Origin: Frankineae bacterium MT45
GTDB lineage: Bacteria > Actinomycetota > Actinomycetes > Mycobacteriales > Jatrophihabitantaceae
Direction: 5' to 3'
Length of the DNA: 64,000 nucleotides
Assembly: GCA_900100325.1 (NCBI GenBank)
Contig: LT629697.1
Span: 3,159,423-3,223,422, forward strand
Part shown: piece by piece, positions 25,209-36,114 of the stretch
How positions within the stretch are numbered: position 1 is the first letter of the stretch
Layout of the letters: every line of letters begins with the position of its first letter
Translations under genes and position numbers: made by a program
The notes under the pieces: model-generated
The model's input: only the letters and a program-made list of their open reading frames with translations
Databases searched by the model: none
Told to the model about the DNA's origin: nothing

Positions 25209-26171
25209 ATGATGAACGCTCTCAGACGGTCTTCACTTGTCGCATTTCTCTGCCTCGGCGATCTCTTCGCCTTGACGCAGCTCAGCCCCGATTGGCGTCT
25301 CCTGATACGGAGCGCCAGCGCTCCGCGGGCCTGGGTCGCGGCGGAAGGGGCCGACAGTGTCGCCGCTAAGCTCGCCGGCTGCGGGCTCTGGCTGATCGCT
25401 GTGTGGTTCGGCCTCGGGATGCTGAGCGCGGTGGGGATGGCCCTTCCCGGCGCCGCAGGGCGGACGCTGCAGCTCCTGGCCGGGCGCATCCTGCCACGGG
25501 CGCTACTTCGTCTCGTCGCCGGAGCCAGTGGGCTCGGCGTCCTCCTGGCACCGGTGGCGGCGCAGGCGGCGCCGGCTGCACTCGTCGGCGTTCATAGCGT
25601 GGGCGTTCATACCGTCGCCGCCACCCCAAGCCCGACTCCGCTCCGAGCAGTGGGGGCTGTTGTCCTCCCGGCGCCGGTGGTGCCGACCGACCCGACCTCA
25701 GTGGCGGCATCTGCGCCCGAATCGTCGACTACCGTCCCCGCATCACCGACCACCGCGCCCGCGACGACGGTGACTCCCCAGCCGAGCGATGCCGCGCCGA
25801 CCGCTTCCAGCTCGACCGGCCCCGTCCCAACCGCGGCTCCCTCCCCGGCCGTCGCCTCGGGGGCGTCCGGGTCGGCCGTCCCACCCTCGGCGGCCGCGTC
25901 CACTCCGTCTCCCCCGTCCAGCCCGGCCATGCCACGACCTGGTTCGCGAGCCAGCGCCACCACCGCGTCGACCGAGCAGTCAGTGACGGTGGCGCCCGGG
26001 GACTCGCTCTGGAGGATCGCGGCCGACCGACTTGGAGCGAATGGGACCGACGCCGCGGTGGCGCTCGAATGGCCGCGCTGGTACGAGGCCAACGCGGCCG
26101 AGATCGGCTCCGACCCTGCCCTCATCCAACCCGGAGTCGTCTTGCACGCCCCTCCGAACGCACAGCAGTGA
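25209..26171 (+). CDS. LysM-domain membrane/secreted protein with Pro/Thr/Ser linker
   Basis: A 320-residue protein. The N-terminal half contains several hydrophobic segments (SLVAFLCLGDLFAL, GLWLIAVWFGLGMLSAVG and LLRLVAGASGLGVLLAPV), which put it in or across the membrane. A roughly 110-residue Thr/Pro/Ser/Ala-rich stalk follows, and then a C-terminal LysM-like module with TVAPGDSLWRIAADRLG and PRWYEANAAEIGSDPALIQPG (about 263-310), which binds peptidoglycan. It therefore looks like a cell-wall-bound surface protein. The start is ATG 25209 (a second ATG follows at 25212). It is 25 bp upstream of the Rv3235-family gene. Confidence 0.8.
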   Translation: MMNALRRSSLVAFLCLGDLFALTQLSPDWRLLIRSASAPRAWVAAEGADSVAAKLAGCGLWLIAVWFGLGMLSAVGMALPGAAGRTLQLLAGRILPRALLRLVAGASGLGVLLAPVAAQAAPAALVGVHSVGVHTVAATPSPTPLRAVGAVVLPAPVVPTDPTSVAASAPESSTTVPASPTTAPATTVTPQPSDAAPTASSSTGPVPTAAPSPAVASGASGSAVPPSAAASTPSPPSSPAMPRPGSRASATTASTEQSVTVAPGDSLWRIAADRLGANGTDAAVALEWPRWYEANAAEIGSDPALIQPGVVLHAPPNAQQ

Positions 26172-26196
26172 CGACAACGAACCCAAGGAGAAGCCG

Positions 26197-26778
26197 ATGA
26201 ATACCGCCTCGCTGGCCATTGCCGACCAGGAACCGACGTCCCACCAGCACCGGGTCCAACTTGGTAGGTCGCGGTCGCCTCGCACTGCGATCACCGTCCG
26301 TCCGGCTCCGCGCCGCGAACCGCCCTTCGACGACGAAGGGGTCACCCTGCACCTGGTCGGGTCGCGCGATCAGCTGCTCCCGTTCGTCGAGCCATCGAGG
26401 GACGGTCACACATCGACGGTCGCCGCCGACGGGTGCCAAGCGCCGCCCGACAGCGAGCTTCCGGACCCGGTCGGCTTCAGCCGTCGTCTCCTGGTGGGCA
26501 CGATGGAGGCCTTCGCCGGACACCGGTCGATGGCACAGCTGGCTCCATACCTGAGTCGTGGAGTCTTCGCCGGCCTGGCTCGCGACTGCGAGAACGCGAC
26601 GGTCACCAACCGCTGGCGCGGTGGGGCGGCCGTGCGGTCCATTCACCTCTGTGAACCAGCCGAGGGCGTCGCCGAAGTAGCCGCCGTCATCGCAGTGCGC
26701 GGACGCAGCCGTGCTGTCGCCCTACGGTTAGAGGGACAACATGGACGATGGCGCTGCGTCCGCCTCCAACTCGGCTGA
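26197..26778 (+). CDS. Rv3235 family protein (DUF6459)
   Basis: A 193-residue basic protein of the Rv3235/DUF6459 family, which in actinobacteria is found close to secA, as here. The N-terminal 60 residues are disordered. The conserved core runs from FSRRLLVGTMEAFAGHRSMAQLAPYLS through SRGVFAGLARDC to the C-terminal RSRAVALRLEGQHGRWRCVRLQLG, which ends with paired Trp/Arg strands. Its function is unknown. ATG 26197 is clear, with AAGGAG eight bases upstream. Expression is probably coupled to the upstream LysM gene. A 17-bp tandem repeat lies between it and the convergent secA. Confidence 0.82.
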   Translation: MNTASLAIADQEPTSHQHRVQLGRSRSPRTAITVRPAPRREPPFDDEGVTLHLVGSRDQLLPFVEPSRDGHTSTVAADGCQAPPDSELPDPVGFSRRLLVGTMEAFAGHRSMAQLAPYLSRGVFAGLARDCENATVTNRWRGGAAVRSIHLCEPAEGVAEVAAVIAVRGRSRAVALRLEGQHGRWRCVRLQLG

Positions 26779-26810
26779 ACGCCGGTCGGGGCACGCGGCG
26801 CAACACGCGA

Positions 26811-26948
26811 GGCTGCGCAGCCCCGTCAGGCCGCGCAGCATGTCAGGCCGCGCAGCACGTCAGGCCGCGCAGCATGTCAGGCCGCACAGCACGTCAGGCC
26901 GCACAGCACGTCAGACCGCGCGACACGTCAGACCGCGCGGCCGCTCAA
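26811..26948. repeat. Tandem array of seven 17-bp units between two convergent genes
   Basis: Seven full units (from 26830, in steps of 17 to 26948) follow the pattern GCCGCgCAGCAtGTCAG with a few changes, preceded by one degenerate 19-bp unit at 26811-26829. The array fills the gap between the Rv3235-family gene and the secA stop codon (26968). Read on the minus strand each unit begins CTGAC, like the context of the SecA stop. Confidence 0.9.
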
Positions 26949-26967
26949 TCGGGGCGAAGCCGGTGCG

Positions 26968-29808
<2,841 letters not shown>

Positions 29809-29983
29809 GCCGCCATCGTACGGGGCGCGCCTCACCAGCGCAGCGGGCGGCACTCAGCCGAAGTTAATTTTCCGCGGATTTCACTCGCAGCGGACACACG
29901 TCCAGATCTATATGGCCTGCAAATGGACGGATCGGCGTCAAAGCGTGCCGACCGGGGCACCTGAATGACATCTCGAATTCGGT

Positions 29984-30028
29984 TCGCGTTGGTCAACCCG
30001 GACGACGGATCCGAGTTGACCAACGCGA
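29984..30028. promoter_or_regulatory. Perfect 14-bp inverted repeat between hpf and secA
   Basis: TCGCGTTGGTCAAC (29984-29997) and its exact complement (30015-30028) are separated by 17 nt within the 383-bp gap 29809-30191. No long T-run follows, so it is either an operator for a dimeric regulator or a stable hairpin upstream of secA. Apart from this and the hairpin beside the hpf stop, I see nothing recognisable in the gap. Confidence 0.55.
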
Positions 30029-30163
30029 GCGCACCAAACGATCTTGGGGGCGTCAGTCCTGGCGACGCGTCGATTCCTCGAGGCTAGCCGGTGCCACCGA
30101 TGAAACGTATGGGAACGGGGGATGATTCTGCTCAGCCGATCAGGCTGCAGAGAACGGAAGACG

Positions 30164-30193
30164 GAGGGCCGGCCGATCTTGGCCGACGCCCTC
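30164..30193 (-). terminator. Hairpin terminator candidate for hpf
   Basis: Read on the minus strand just past the hpf stop codon, GAGGGC and GGCC pair with GGCC and GCCCTC across a short AAGATC loop, followed by CCGTCTTCC, moderately T-rich. This is consistent with an intrinsic terminator, though the U-run is weak. Confidence 0.4.
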
Positions 30194-30806
30194 AGCCGGT
30201 GAGGCGGAGTACGCCGTAGTCGTAGGCGTGGCGTCGGTAGACGACGCTCGGAAGACCGCAGTCCACGTCGGAGAAGAGGAAGAAGTCGTGTCCGACCAGT
30301 TCCATCTCGAATAGGGCCTGGTCGACGGTCATCGGCTTGGCCGGGTGCTCCTTCTCGCGGACAACCTTGCCCGGGCCGTCGTCGGGCTCCTCGACCTCGG
30401 CGGCGTTGTTCGCCTCGGAGATCGCCATGGCGTCGGCGGCGGCGGTAGCGATAGCTACTGACACGGGGGTGCGCCGTCCGTGGTGTACACGGCGACGATC
30501 AGCGGCGTGGCGGAAACGGCGTTCCAGCTTCTCGGTCGCCAGTTCGAGAGCCTTGTAGAAGTCATCGGCGCACGCTTCGGCGCGTACCACCGGGCCGCGG
30601 GTGCGGCACGTAATTTCGATGTGTTGGCAGTTGTCGTGCTGTCTGCGGTTGGGTTCGTGGTTCAGTTCCACGTCGGCGCGGCTGATCTTGCCGTCATACC
30701 GCTCGAGGCGGGCCAACTTCTCGGAAACATGAACTCGAAAGTGATCGGGCACCTCGACGTTTCGCCCTCGGACGACGACTTCGATCCCGCTCATGGTTGT
30801 GTGCAT
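30192..30806 (-). CDS. hpf: Ribosome hibernation promoting factor, long form (HPF)
   Basis: A 204-residue long-type HPF. The N-terminal RaiA-like domain (about 7-105) has IEVVVRGRNVEVPDHFRVHV and the positively charged ADDFYKALELATEKLERRFR. An Ala-rich linker leads to the C-terminal domain, which includes KPMTVDQALFEMELVGHDFFLFSDVD and YRRHAYDYGVLRL and mediates 100S ribosome dimers in other bacteria. The ATG at 30806 has GGAGG four bases upstream. It is encoded between comF and secA on the same strand, the order seen in M. tuberculosis. A promoter candidate lies about 100 bp upstream. Confidence 0.93.
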   Translation of the reverse strand: MHTTMSGIEVVVRGRNVEVPDHFRVHVSEKLARLERYDGKISRADVELNHEPNRRQHDNCQHIEITCRTRGPVVRAEACADDFYKALELATEKLERRFRHAADRRRVHHGRRTPVSVAIATAAADAMAISEANNAAEVEEPDDGPGKVVREKEHPAKPMTVDQALFEMELVGHDFFLFSDVDCGLPSVVYRRHAYDYGVLRLTG

Positions 30807-30907
30807 ACGACCTCCACCACGTATTGCGGCGATCAGCCGTACGTTGGCAGAATCGCCGACTCGGTCAGGGTGCACCTGACGCTAGACCTGAAAGCTGGTC
30901 ACTGCTA

Positions 30908-30936
30908 GTCATATTGTGTTTCTATTTGTGAAGTCA
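30908..30936 (-). promoter_or_regulatory. Candidate promoter for hpf
   Basis: On the minus strand TGACTT (30931-30936) and TATGAC (30908-30913) are spaced by 17 bp in the locally AT-rich stretch between comF and hpf. The expected transcript start would leave a leader of about 95 nt before the hpf ATG. Sequence match only. Confidence 0.35.
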
Positions 30937-30981
30937 CTGCGTGTGCTCAGGGCTTACATGGGTGAGATTCCGGCCAGCGTC

Positions 30982-31674
30982 TCAGCCGGACGTTTGGCGG
31001 TCTATGCCCGCTTTGGGACGTGTTGCCGCGACGGTCGCGGCCCCTGGCACAGTCCAGCCGCCGTCCCGCAGCGCGCGGGCGGCCTCTACGACCGTCGCAC
31101 CGGTGGTCACGATGTCATCGACGAGCAGAACCCGGCTGGCGCCGTCGGCCACGGCCCGAACGACCATCGCCCCGGCCAGATTCGCCGCCCGTTCATCGCG
31201 GGTGAGCCCGGCGGCGTCACGAACCCGCCGGTTGAGGGCGAGCAGCCCGACAACCGGGGGCGCGACCCCGTCGCTGGTGACGGTGAGACTCCGGGCAGCC
31301 GACTCGGCCAGCCGCCGGACGTGATCGCCACCGCGCCGTCGGCTGGCACCACGGGCCGATGGGATCGGGACGAGCAGGAGCTCATCGAACCCTCCAGCTA
31401 TGCCGGTGACCGCGGCCTGAACCGCGTCGGCCAGCAAGTGACCGAGCGCCGGGGCGGCATCGTGGCGCCCCCGCTCCTTGTAGTGCAGCAGGGCCCGCCG
31501 CAGCGCACCCTCGTAGCGCGCGGCCGCGAAGCAGCGCACGCCGGGGACGGGTACCTGAAGCAGCTCACCCCGGGGATGACAGTTCAGGCAGAGCAGAGGC
31601 CCCGGACGGGCGCACCCCCCGCAGTAGTTGGGGAAGAGGAGGTCGGCGAGCGGGGAACGACTCAGCAGGGACAT
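30982..31674 (-). CDS. ComF-family phosphoribosyltransferase
   Basis: A 230-residue ComF/GntX-family protein. It starts with LLFPNYCGGCARPGP and CLNC, a zinc-binding cysteine cluster typical of the family. The PRPP-binding loop is VLLVDDIVTTGATV (about 182-195). RRRGGDHVRRLAESAA and the tail are also typical. Relatives take part in DNA uptake or nucleotide salvage, but the substrate here is not known. ATG 31674 is the start. It precedes hpf and secA on the same strand and follows lpqB, as in the M. tuberculosis order (Rv3242c). Gene symbol left blank because competence has not been shown. Confidence 0.87.
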   Translation of the reverse strand: MSLLSRSPLADLLFPNYCGGCARPGPLLCLNCHPRGELLQVPVPGVRCFAAARYEGALRRALLHYKERGRHDAAPALGHLLADAVQAAVTGIAGGFDELLLVPIPSARGASRRRGGDHVRRLAESAARSLTVTSDGVAPPVVGLLALNRRVRDAAGLTRDERAANLAGAMVVRAVADGASRVLLVDDIVTTGATVVEAARALRDGGWTVPGAATVAATRPKAGIDRQTSG

Positions 31675-31773
31675 ACCTGCATCGTCGTAGAAGCGGCACC
31701 AGGTTCTGAGCGGAGACCGCCTCCTGTGGACCGGCCGCCCGCCTGTGGAGATCTCCGGGGAACTGCCTCAGGC

Positions 31774-31841
31774 CGCCGCTACCACTACACGGCCACTACC
31801 ACTGCACGGCCACTACCACTGCACCGCTACTACCACTGCAC
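31774..31841. repeat. Tandem array, 17-bp period, over the lpqB stop codon
   Basis: Four units (31774-31790, 31791-31807, 31808-31824, 31825-31841) follow the pattern GGCCACTACCACTGCAC. Read on the minus strand, GTGCAGTGGTAG, the final codons of lpqB (Val-Gln-Trp-stop), is repeated after the stop. The array therefore looks like duplicated 3' coding sequence, with the real stop in its first copy. Confidence 0.88.
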
Positions 31842-33578
31842 GTAGGTCGGGCTGATTCCACGCGCGGTCGCATCGGAGGGCCCAGACCAGGTATTCGACC
31901 GCGACTGCTGGAACACCGCGCCACCGGCACTGACCCAGGCCACCACCCGGCTCGCCGCGGTGATCGAATCCGGCGCCTTGGGCAGTCCCACGTGGGAGCG
32001 CTCGTCCAGCGCAGACCCATCACTGCGCACGGACCAGATGCCGTAGCTGCCGGTGTTCAGGTTCGTCCCGATGGCGAAGAGCGCCGACTCACCGCTCCAC
32101 GCCGCATCACGAAGTGCCAGCTGAGGTGGGGTGACCGGAGTCAGGGTGTCGACCCGGACCGAGTCACCGGCCCGGACCAGCGTCGCGATCCAGAGCTGAG
32201 CAGTACCGTCGGCGGCCGCAATCACCATAGCGAGGCGGGACCCCTCGGGGCTGAACTTCACCGAGCGGATGCTGCCACTGGTGGGGCCGCGGCTACCCAA
32301 CGAGACCGCGACCGCGGGGTGGCCGACCGAGATCCGAAGCAGCGTCAGCCCCCGGCCAACCCAGACCTCGTTCGCGTTCGGCGCCCAGGTCGGCGCACTC
32401 AGCGGACCGGGCGCGATGCCGGTGTCCTGCAGGGAGGTCGCCAGTGTGCCCACCAACAGGTGAGATTTCAACGTCGTCCCGACAATGCCGGCGACCCGGT
32501 ACGTCGACGGGGTGGCGCCGGCGATGGCAACACTGGTCAACGGATAACGGCCGGTGGCCAGCGCGCCGGGGAGCGGGGTGCCGTTCTGGTCCACCAGCAC
32601 CGATCGGTCGTTGAGGTAGTAGAGCGGAGGAGTGGCCGTCGTCGGCGGCTGGGCCACCGAGAACTGGTTCCGGCTGAACGTCTGTCCGACTCCGGGGATC
32701 GTCACCGGCTTGCCGCCGTCAGTGATCCGCAGGTTGGCAAAGGTGGCGTCGGGGTCGAAGTTCACCGCGAGTTGTGCGGCCAGACGGGTCAAGGTCTCTG
32801 GTTCGAGCTGGCTGCTGCCCGGGAGTTCGATGACGACCGGATCGCCGACGGTGACGGTGGCCCGGGTGGCGCTCGTCTGCAGGGGCAGCTGCTGCACCGC
32901 ATTGACGAGCTCCGGGCGGGGCCCGGTGATCAGCTGAGTGAGCCGCCAGGAGGCGATCGCCTGTGGGTCGGCCAGCGACGTGTAGCGGACATCGGGTACC
33001 AACCGCTGCTGGGCCAGGTCGAAGAAGTACAGCGTCTGCAGTGAATACCGGGACTCGAAGTCCGAACGCTGCACGATGAGGCCGTTGGGAGGCTGCTGGA
33101 TACGCCACTGGCCGTTCTCCTGCCGCATCACGAAGGTGAAGGCAACACTGTCGCCAACCGACCCGTCGCCGCTGAGATCAGCGGTATAGATGCCGCGCGC
33201 GTCGATCGAGCCCACCTGCTGTCCGGTGACCGCAACGTTGTTGGCCGGATCGCTGACCCCGACGGTATAGCTGTCGACGACGGTGATCGTGTTGTCGTTC
33301 CACTTGCCGCGGGCATCGACGGTGAGGAAGGCTCGCGCGGCCGCGTGATGATCGTCGACATCACTGATGTTCGCCTGTAGGAACCCCTGGACGATCGTCC
33401 GCGGATCGGCGTTGGGAATCGGCGCTATGGATGGAGCCGAGGCCGAGGTGACGTCACCGAGCCCCCGCACGACCTGCGGGCTGGACTCCGTCGGCACGCC
33501 GGTGCAGGCCGCGCAGAGCAGCGCGACAAGCGTGATCAGCGCGACGCAGATCTGTCGGTTGCGGGTGCGACTCATCAT
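31830..33578 (-). CDS. lpqB: Lipoprotein LpqB, partner of MtrAB
   Basis: A 582-residue lipoprotein that in mycobacteria interacts with the sensor MtrB. The signal peptide is MMSRTRNRQICVALITLVAL and lipidation would be at Cys25 (LLCAACTG). The -3 residue is Cys rather than the usual Leu, so the lipobox is unusual. A GerMN-type region follows near residues 50-170, and then beta-propeller-like repeats of the LpqB family. The start ATG overlaps the mtrB stop (ATGA), so it is the last gene of mtrA-mtrB-lpqB. It ends VQW, with a 17-bp repeat starting at that point. Confidence 0.92.
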   Translation of the reverse strand: MMSRTRNRQICVALITLVALLCAACTGVPTESSPQVVRGLGDVTSASAPSIAPIPNADPRTIVQGFLQANISDVDDHHAAARAFLTVDARGKWNDNTITVVDSYTVGVSDPANNVAVTGQQVGSIDARGIYTADLSGDGSVGDSVAFTFVMRQENGQWRIQQPPNGLIVQRSDFESRYSLQTLYFFDLAQQRLVPDVRYTSLADPQAIASWRLTQLITGPRPELVNAVQQLPLQTSATRATVTVGDPVVIELPGSSQLEPETLTRLAAQLAVNFDPDATFANLRITDGGKPVTIPGVGQTFSRNQFSVAQPPTTATPPLYYLNDRSVLVDQNGTPLPGALATGRYPLTSVAIAGATPSTYRVAGIVGTTLKSHLLVGTLATSLQDTGIAPGPLSAPTWAPNANEVWVGRGLTLLRISVGHPAVAVSLGSRGPTSGSIRSVKFSPEGSRLAMVIAAADGTAQLWIATLVRAGDSVRVDTLTPVTPPQLALRDAAWSGESALFAIGTNLNTGSYGIWSVRSDGSALDERSHVGLPKAPDSITAASRVVAWVSAGGAVFQQSRSNTWSGPSDATARGISPTYVQW

Positions 33579-35206
33579 CGGTCCTGCCTGACGTCGAACT
33601 CGATGAGTGCCTCCGGCTCGAGCGGGAGCGGCGAGGAGACCAGCGTCTCCCCCTGCTTCAGTGGCAGGGTGAGCCGGAACTGCGCCCCCAAGCCACGCTC
33701 CCCCCAGGCCTGCAACCAGCCGCCGTGGAGGCGGGCATCCTCCAGGCTGATCGCCAGCCCGAGCCCGGTGCCACCGGTGAGGCGGCTGCGGGACGGGTCG
33801 CCGCGCCAGAAACGATTGAAGACGAGGGCGGCCTCCCCTGGACGCAGCCCCACCCCGTGGTCGCGCACGGCGACGGCGGCGGAGTGTTCATCGGCGGCCA
33901 CGGTGGCGACGACCGGACGACCGTCGGCGTGATCGAGTGCATTGCCGATCAGGTTGCGCAGGATCCGCTCGACCCGCCGGGCGTCCATCTCCACCAGCAC
34001 CGGCGAGGCCGGTACGTCCACGACGAGCTCGACGCCATGCCGCTGGGCCAGCGTGTTGCTGGCCGCCACCGCATTGGCGAGCACACCGCGCAGGTCCGTC
34101 TGCTCCGAGTCGAGACGCGCGACACCGGCGTCATAGCGGGAGATCTCCAGAAGGTCGGCCAGCAGCGCCTCGAAGCGGTCCAGCTCGGCCAGCAGGAGTT
34201 CAACCGAGCGGGCCAGCACGGGAGCGAACTCCGCGCGCTCGGAGTGCAGCAGCTCGGTGGCCATCCGGATCGTCGTCAGGGGCGTGCGCAGCTCGTGGGA
34301 GACATCGCTGGTGAAGCGCTGCTGCAGACGCGATAGGTCCTCCAGCCGGCGGATCTGCCCCTGCAGGCTGCCGGCCATGTCATTGAAGGACTGTCCGAGG
34401 AGGGCGATGTCGTCGGTTCCGTGCACGGGGATCCGCTGAGATAGGTCGCCAGCGGCGAGGCGCGCCGCGGTCGCTGCGGCCACCTGGACGGGACGGACCA
34501 CCTGCCGGGTGACGAGATAGGCGATGCCGGAGATGAAGATGACGAGGACGATGCCGGAGATGAGGACGGTGCGCTGAACCAGCGAAATCGTGCTCTGCTC
34601 GGCGGTCAGCGCGAACAGATAGTAGAGCTCGAAGACCCCACCGGCGGCCGAGATGGGCTCGCCGACGATGAGCCCAGGAACCGGATCACGGTGGCTCGGC
34701 TGCGATATCAGCGAGTACTGGACGGCCAGATTGCCGCCCTGGACCAGACGCCGCAGCTCGATCGGGATACCGGTCTCGGACTGCGGTGTGCTGAGCGGCG
34801 CGCTCGTGGACTCGATCTCGATGGTGAAGAGGCCGGCTGACGGGCCGGTGGCGGTGAGGCTGGCCTGGATCTGATCAACGGCGGCGCTGACCCCAGCCAC
34901 ATCACCGACCCCGACGCCGGAGAGAACCCGCTGCGCCGTCTGCAGACCGGTGTTCGCCTGGGCGATCGCAGCGTCACGTTTGGCCCGCAGGATTCCGGCG
35001 CTGATCTGATTGACCAGAAAGACCCCGACCAGGATCACCACGACCGACGTGACCGTCGCCGTGGTGACGCCTACCCGCAACTGCAGCGAGCGGCTCCAGG
35101 TCTGTCGCAGCCGATTGGCGAGCTGGGAGGCCCGCGAACCGAGCGCCCGCCAGGTCGGATGCTGAGGTGAACGCAGCGCAGCGATCCTCTCAGCGAAGGC
35201 GTTCAT
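33575..35206 (-). CDS. mtrB: Two-component sensor histidine kinase MtrB
   Basis: A 543-residue membrane histidine kinase. Membrane helices lie near 47-67 and 214-234, flanking an extracytoplasmic sensor region. A HAMP linker is at about 234-287, and the phosphoacceptor box RFTSDVSHELRTPL puts the catalytic histidine at His304. The ATPase N, G1 and G2 boxes (GNALDHADGR, DHGVGL, GGTGLGLAIS) follow, so it is a complete kinase. ATG 35206 is preferred, with GGGAG seven bases upstream. It phosphorylates MtrA and works with LpqB to coordinate envelope and division. It lies 70 bp downstream of mtrA. Confidence 0.95.
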   Translation of the reverse strand: MNAFAERIAALRSPQHPTWRALGSRASQLANRLRQTWSRSLQLRVGVTTATVTSVVVILVGVFLVNQISAGILRAKRDAAIAQANTGLQTAQRVLSGVGVGDVAGVSAAVDQIQASLTATGPSAGLFTIEIESTSAPLSTPQSETGIPIELRRLVQGGNLAVQYSLISQPSHRDPVPGLIVGEPISAAGGVFELYYLFALTAEQSTISLVQRTVLISGIVLVIFISGIAYLVTRQVVRPVQVAAATAARLAAGDLSQRIPVHGTDDIALLGQSFNDMAGSLQGQIRRLEDLSRLQQRFTSDVSHELRTPLTTIRMATELLHSERAEFAPVLARSVELLLAELDRFEALLADLLEISRYDAGVARLDSEQTDLRGVLANAVAASNTLAQRHGVELVVDVPASPVLVEMDARRVERILRNLIGNALDHADGRPVVATVAADEHSAAVAVRDHGVGLRPGEAALVFNRFWRGDPSRSRLTGGTGLGLAISLEDARLHGGWLQAWGERGLGAQFRLTLPLKQGETLVSSPLPLEPEALIEFDVRQDR

Positions 35207-35276
35207 AGCAGGGCTCCCATAGCAGGGACGTTCATACCAGGATTTGTCGCGGGCGGCGCTGCGCACTCAGCGCGGA

Positions 35277-35966
35277 CTAGGGTGGGCCGGCCTTGTACCC
35301 CACGCCACGAATCGTGAGGACGACCTCCGGACGCTCCGGATCACGTTCGATCTTCGAGCGCAGGCGCTGCACGTGGACGTTCACCAGACGGGTGTCGGCC
35401 GCGTGCCGATACCCCCAGACGCGCTCCAGCAGACCCTCGCGGGTGAGCACCTGACGAGGCTTTCGGGCCAGCGCCACGAGCAGGTCGAACTCCAGTGGGG
35501 TCAGGCTGACCAACTCGCCGTCGCGGGTGACCTGGTGGGCCGGGACGTCGATGGTGACCGGTGAATCGGCCGGGCCGATGGTCAGCGTCTCGCTCACCAC
35601 CTCGTCGTGGTGACGGAGCCGGGCCCGCATCCGGGCGATCAACTCCCGTGGCTTGAACGGCTTCACCACGTAGTCGTCGGCACCGGACTCCAGGCCCAGC
35701 ACCACGTCCACCGTGTCACTCTTGGCCGTCAGCATGATGATCGGCGTGCCGCTCTCGGCCCGCACCGCCCGGCAGACGTCGAGTCCGGAGAGTCCGGGCA
35801 GCATCAGGTCGAGCAGCACGATGTCCGGGGTCATCTCGCGGAAGGCGGCCAGTGCCCCGGTGCCATCGGCGACGAAGCCCGGCTCGAAGCCCTCCGTCCG
35901 CAGCACGATGCCCAGCATCTCGGAGAGGGCGAGGTCGTCGTCGACCACCAGGACACGGGGTTTCAT
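35277..35966 (-). CDS. mtrA: Two-component response regulator MtrA
   Basis: A 229-residue OmpR/PhoB-type response regulator. The receiver has VVDDD at the N-terminus, the phosphoacceptor Asp53 in LLDLMLP, and a conserved KPF (lysine of the phosphorylation site). The C-terminal winged helix contains LTPLEFDLLVALARKPRQVLTREGLLERVWGYRH and VHVQRLRSKIERDPERPEVVLTIRGVGYK, near-identical in wording to M. tuberculosis MtrA. ATG 35966 begins the typical MKPRVLVVDDD. It controls cell-envelope and division genes in actinobacteria. The gene is divergent from the Pro-rich membrane protein, 148 bp away. Confidence 0.96.
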   Translation of the reverse strand: MKPRVLVVDDDLALSEMLGIVLRTEGFEPGFVADGTGALAAFREMTPDIVLLDLMLPGLSGLDVCRAVRAESGTPIIMLTAKSDTVDVVLGLESGADDYVVKPFKPRELIARMRARLRHHDEVVSETLTIGPADSPVTIDVPAHQVTRDGELVSLTPLEFDLLVALARKPRQVLTREGLLERVWGYRHAADTRLVNVHVQRLRSKIERDPERPEVVLTIRGVGYKAGPP

Positions 35967-36114
35967 TCGTACATGGTGGCACTTTTTCCGCGCGCGGTGG
36001 TGCAACCGGTTCCGCGTGTGTGTTGCGAGTTGGGCCACCCTGCGGCGGGTGACAAGATTGGGGCGCGTCGGCGGCCTGCCGGCGGCTCAACTCAGCGAGA
36101 AGGGTGGGGACGCT

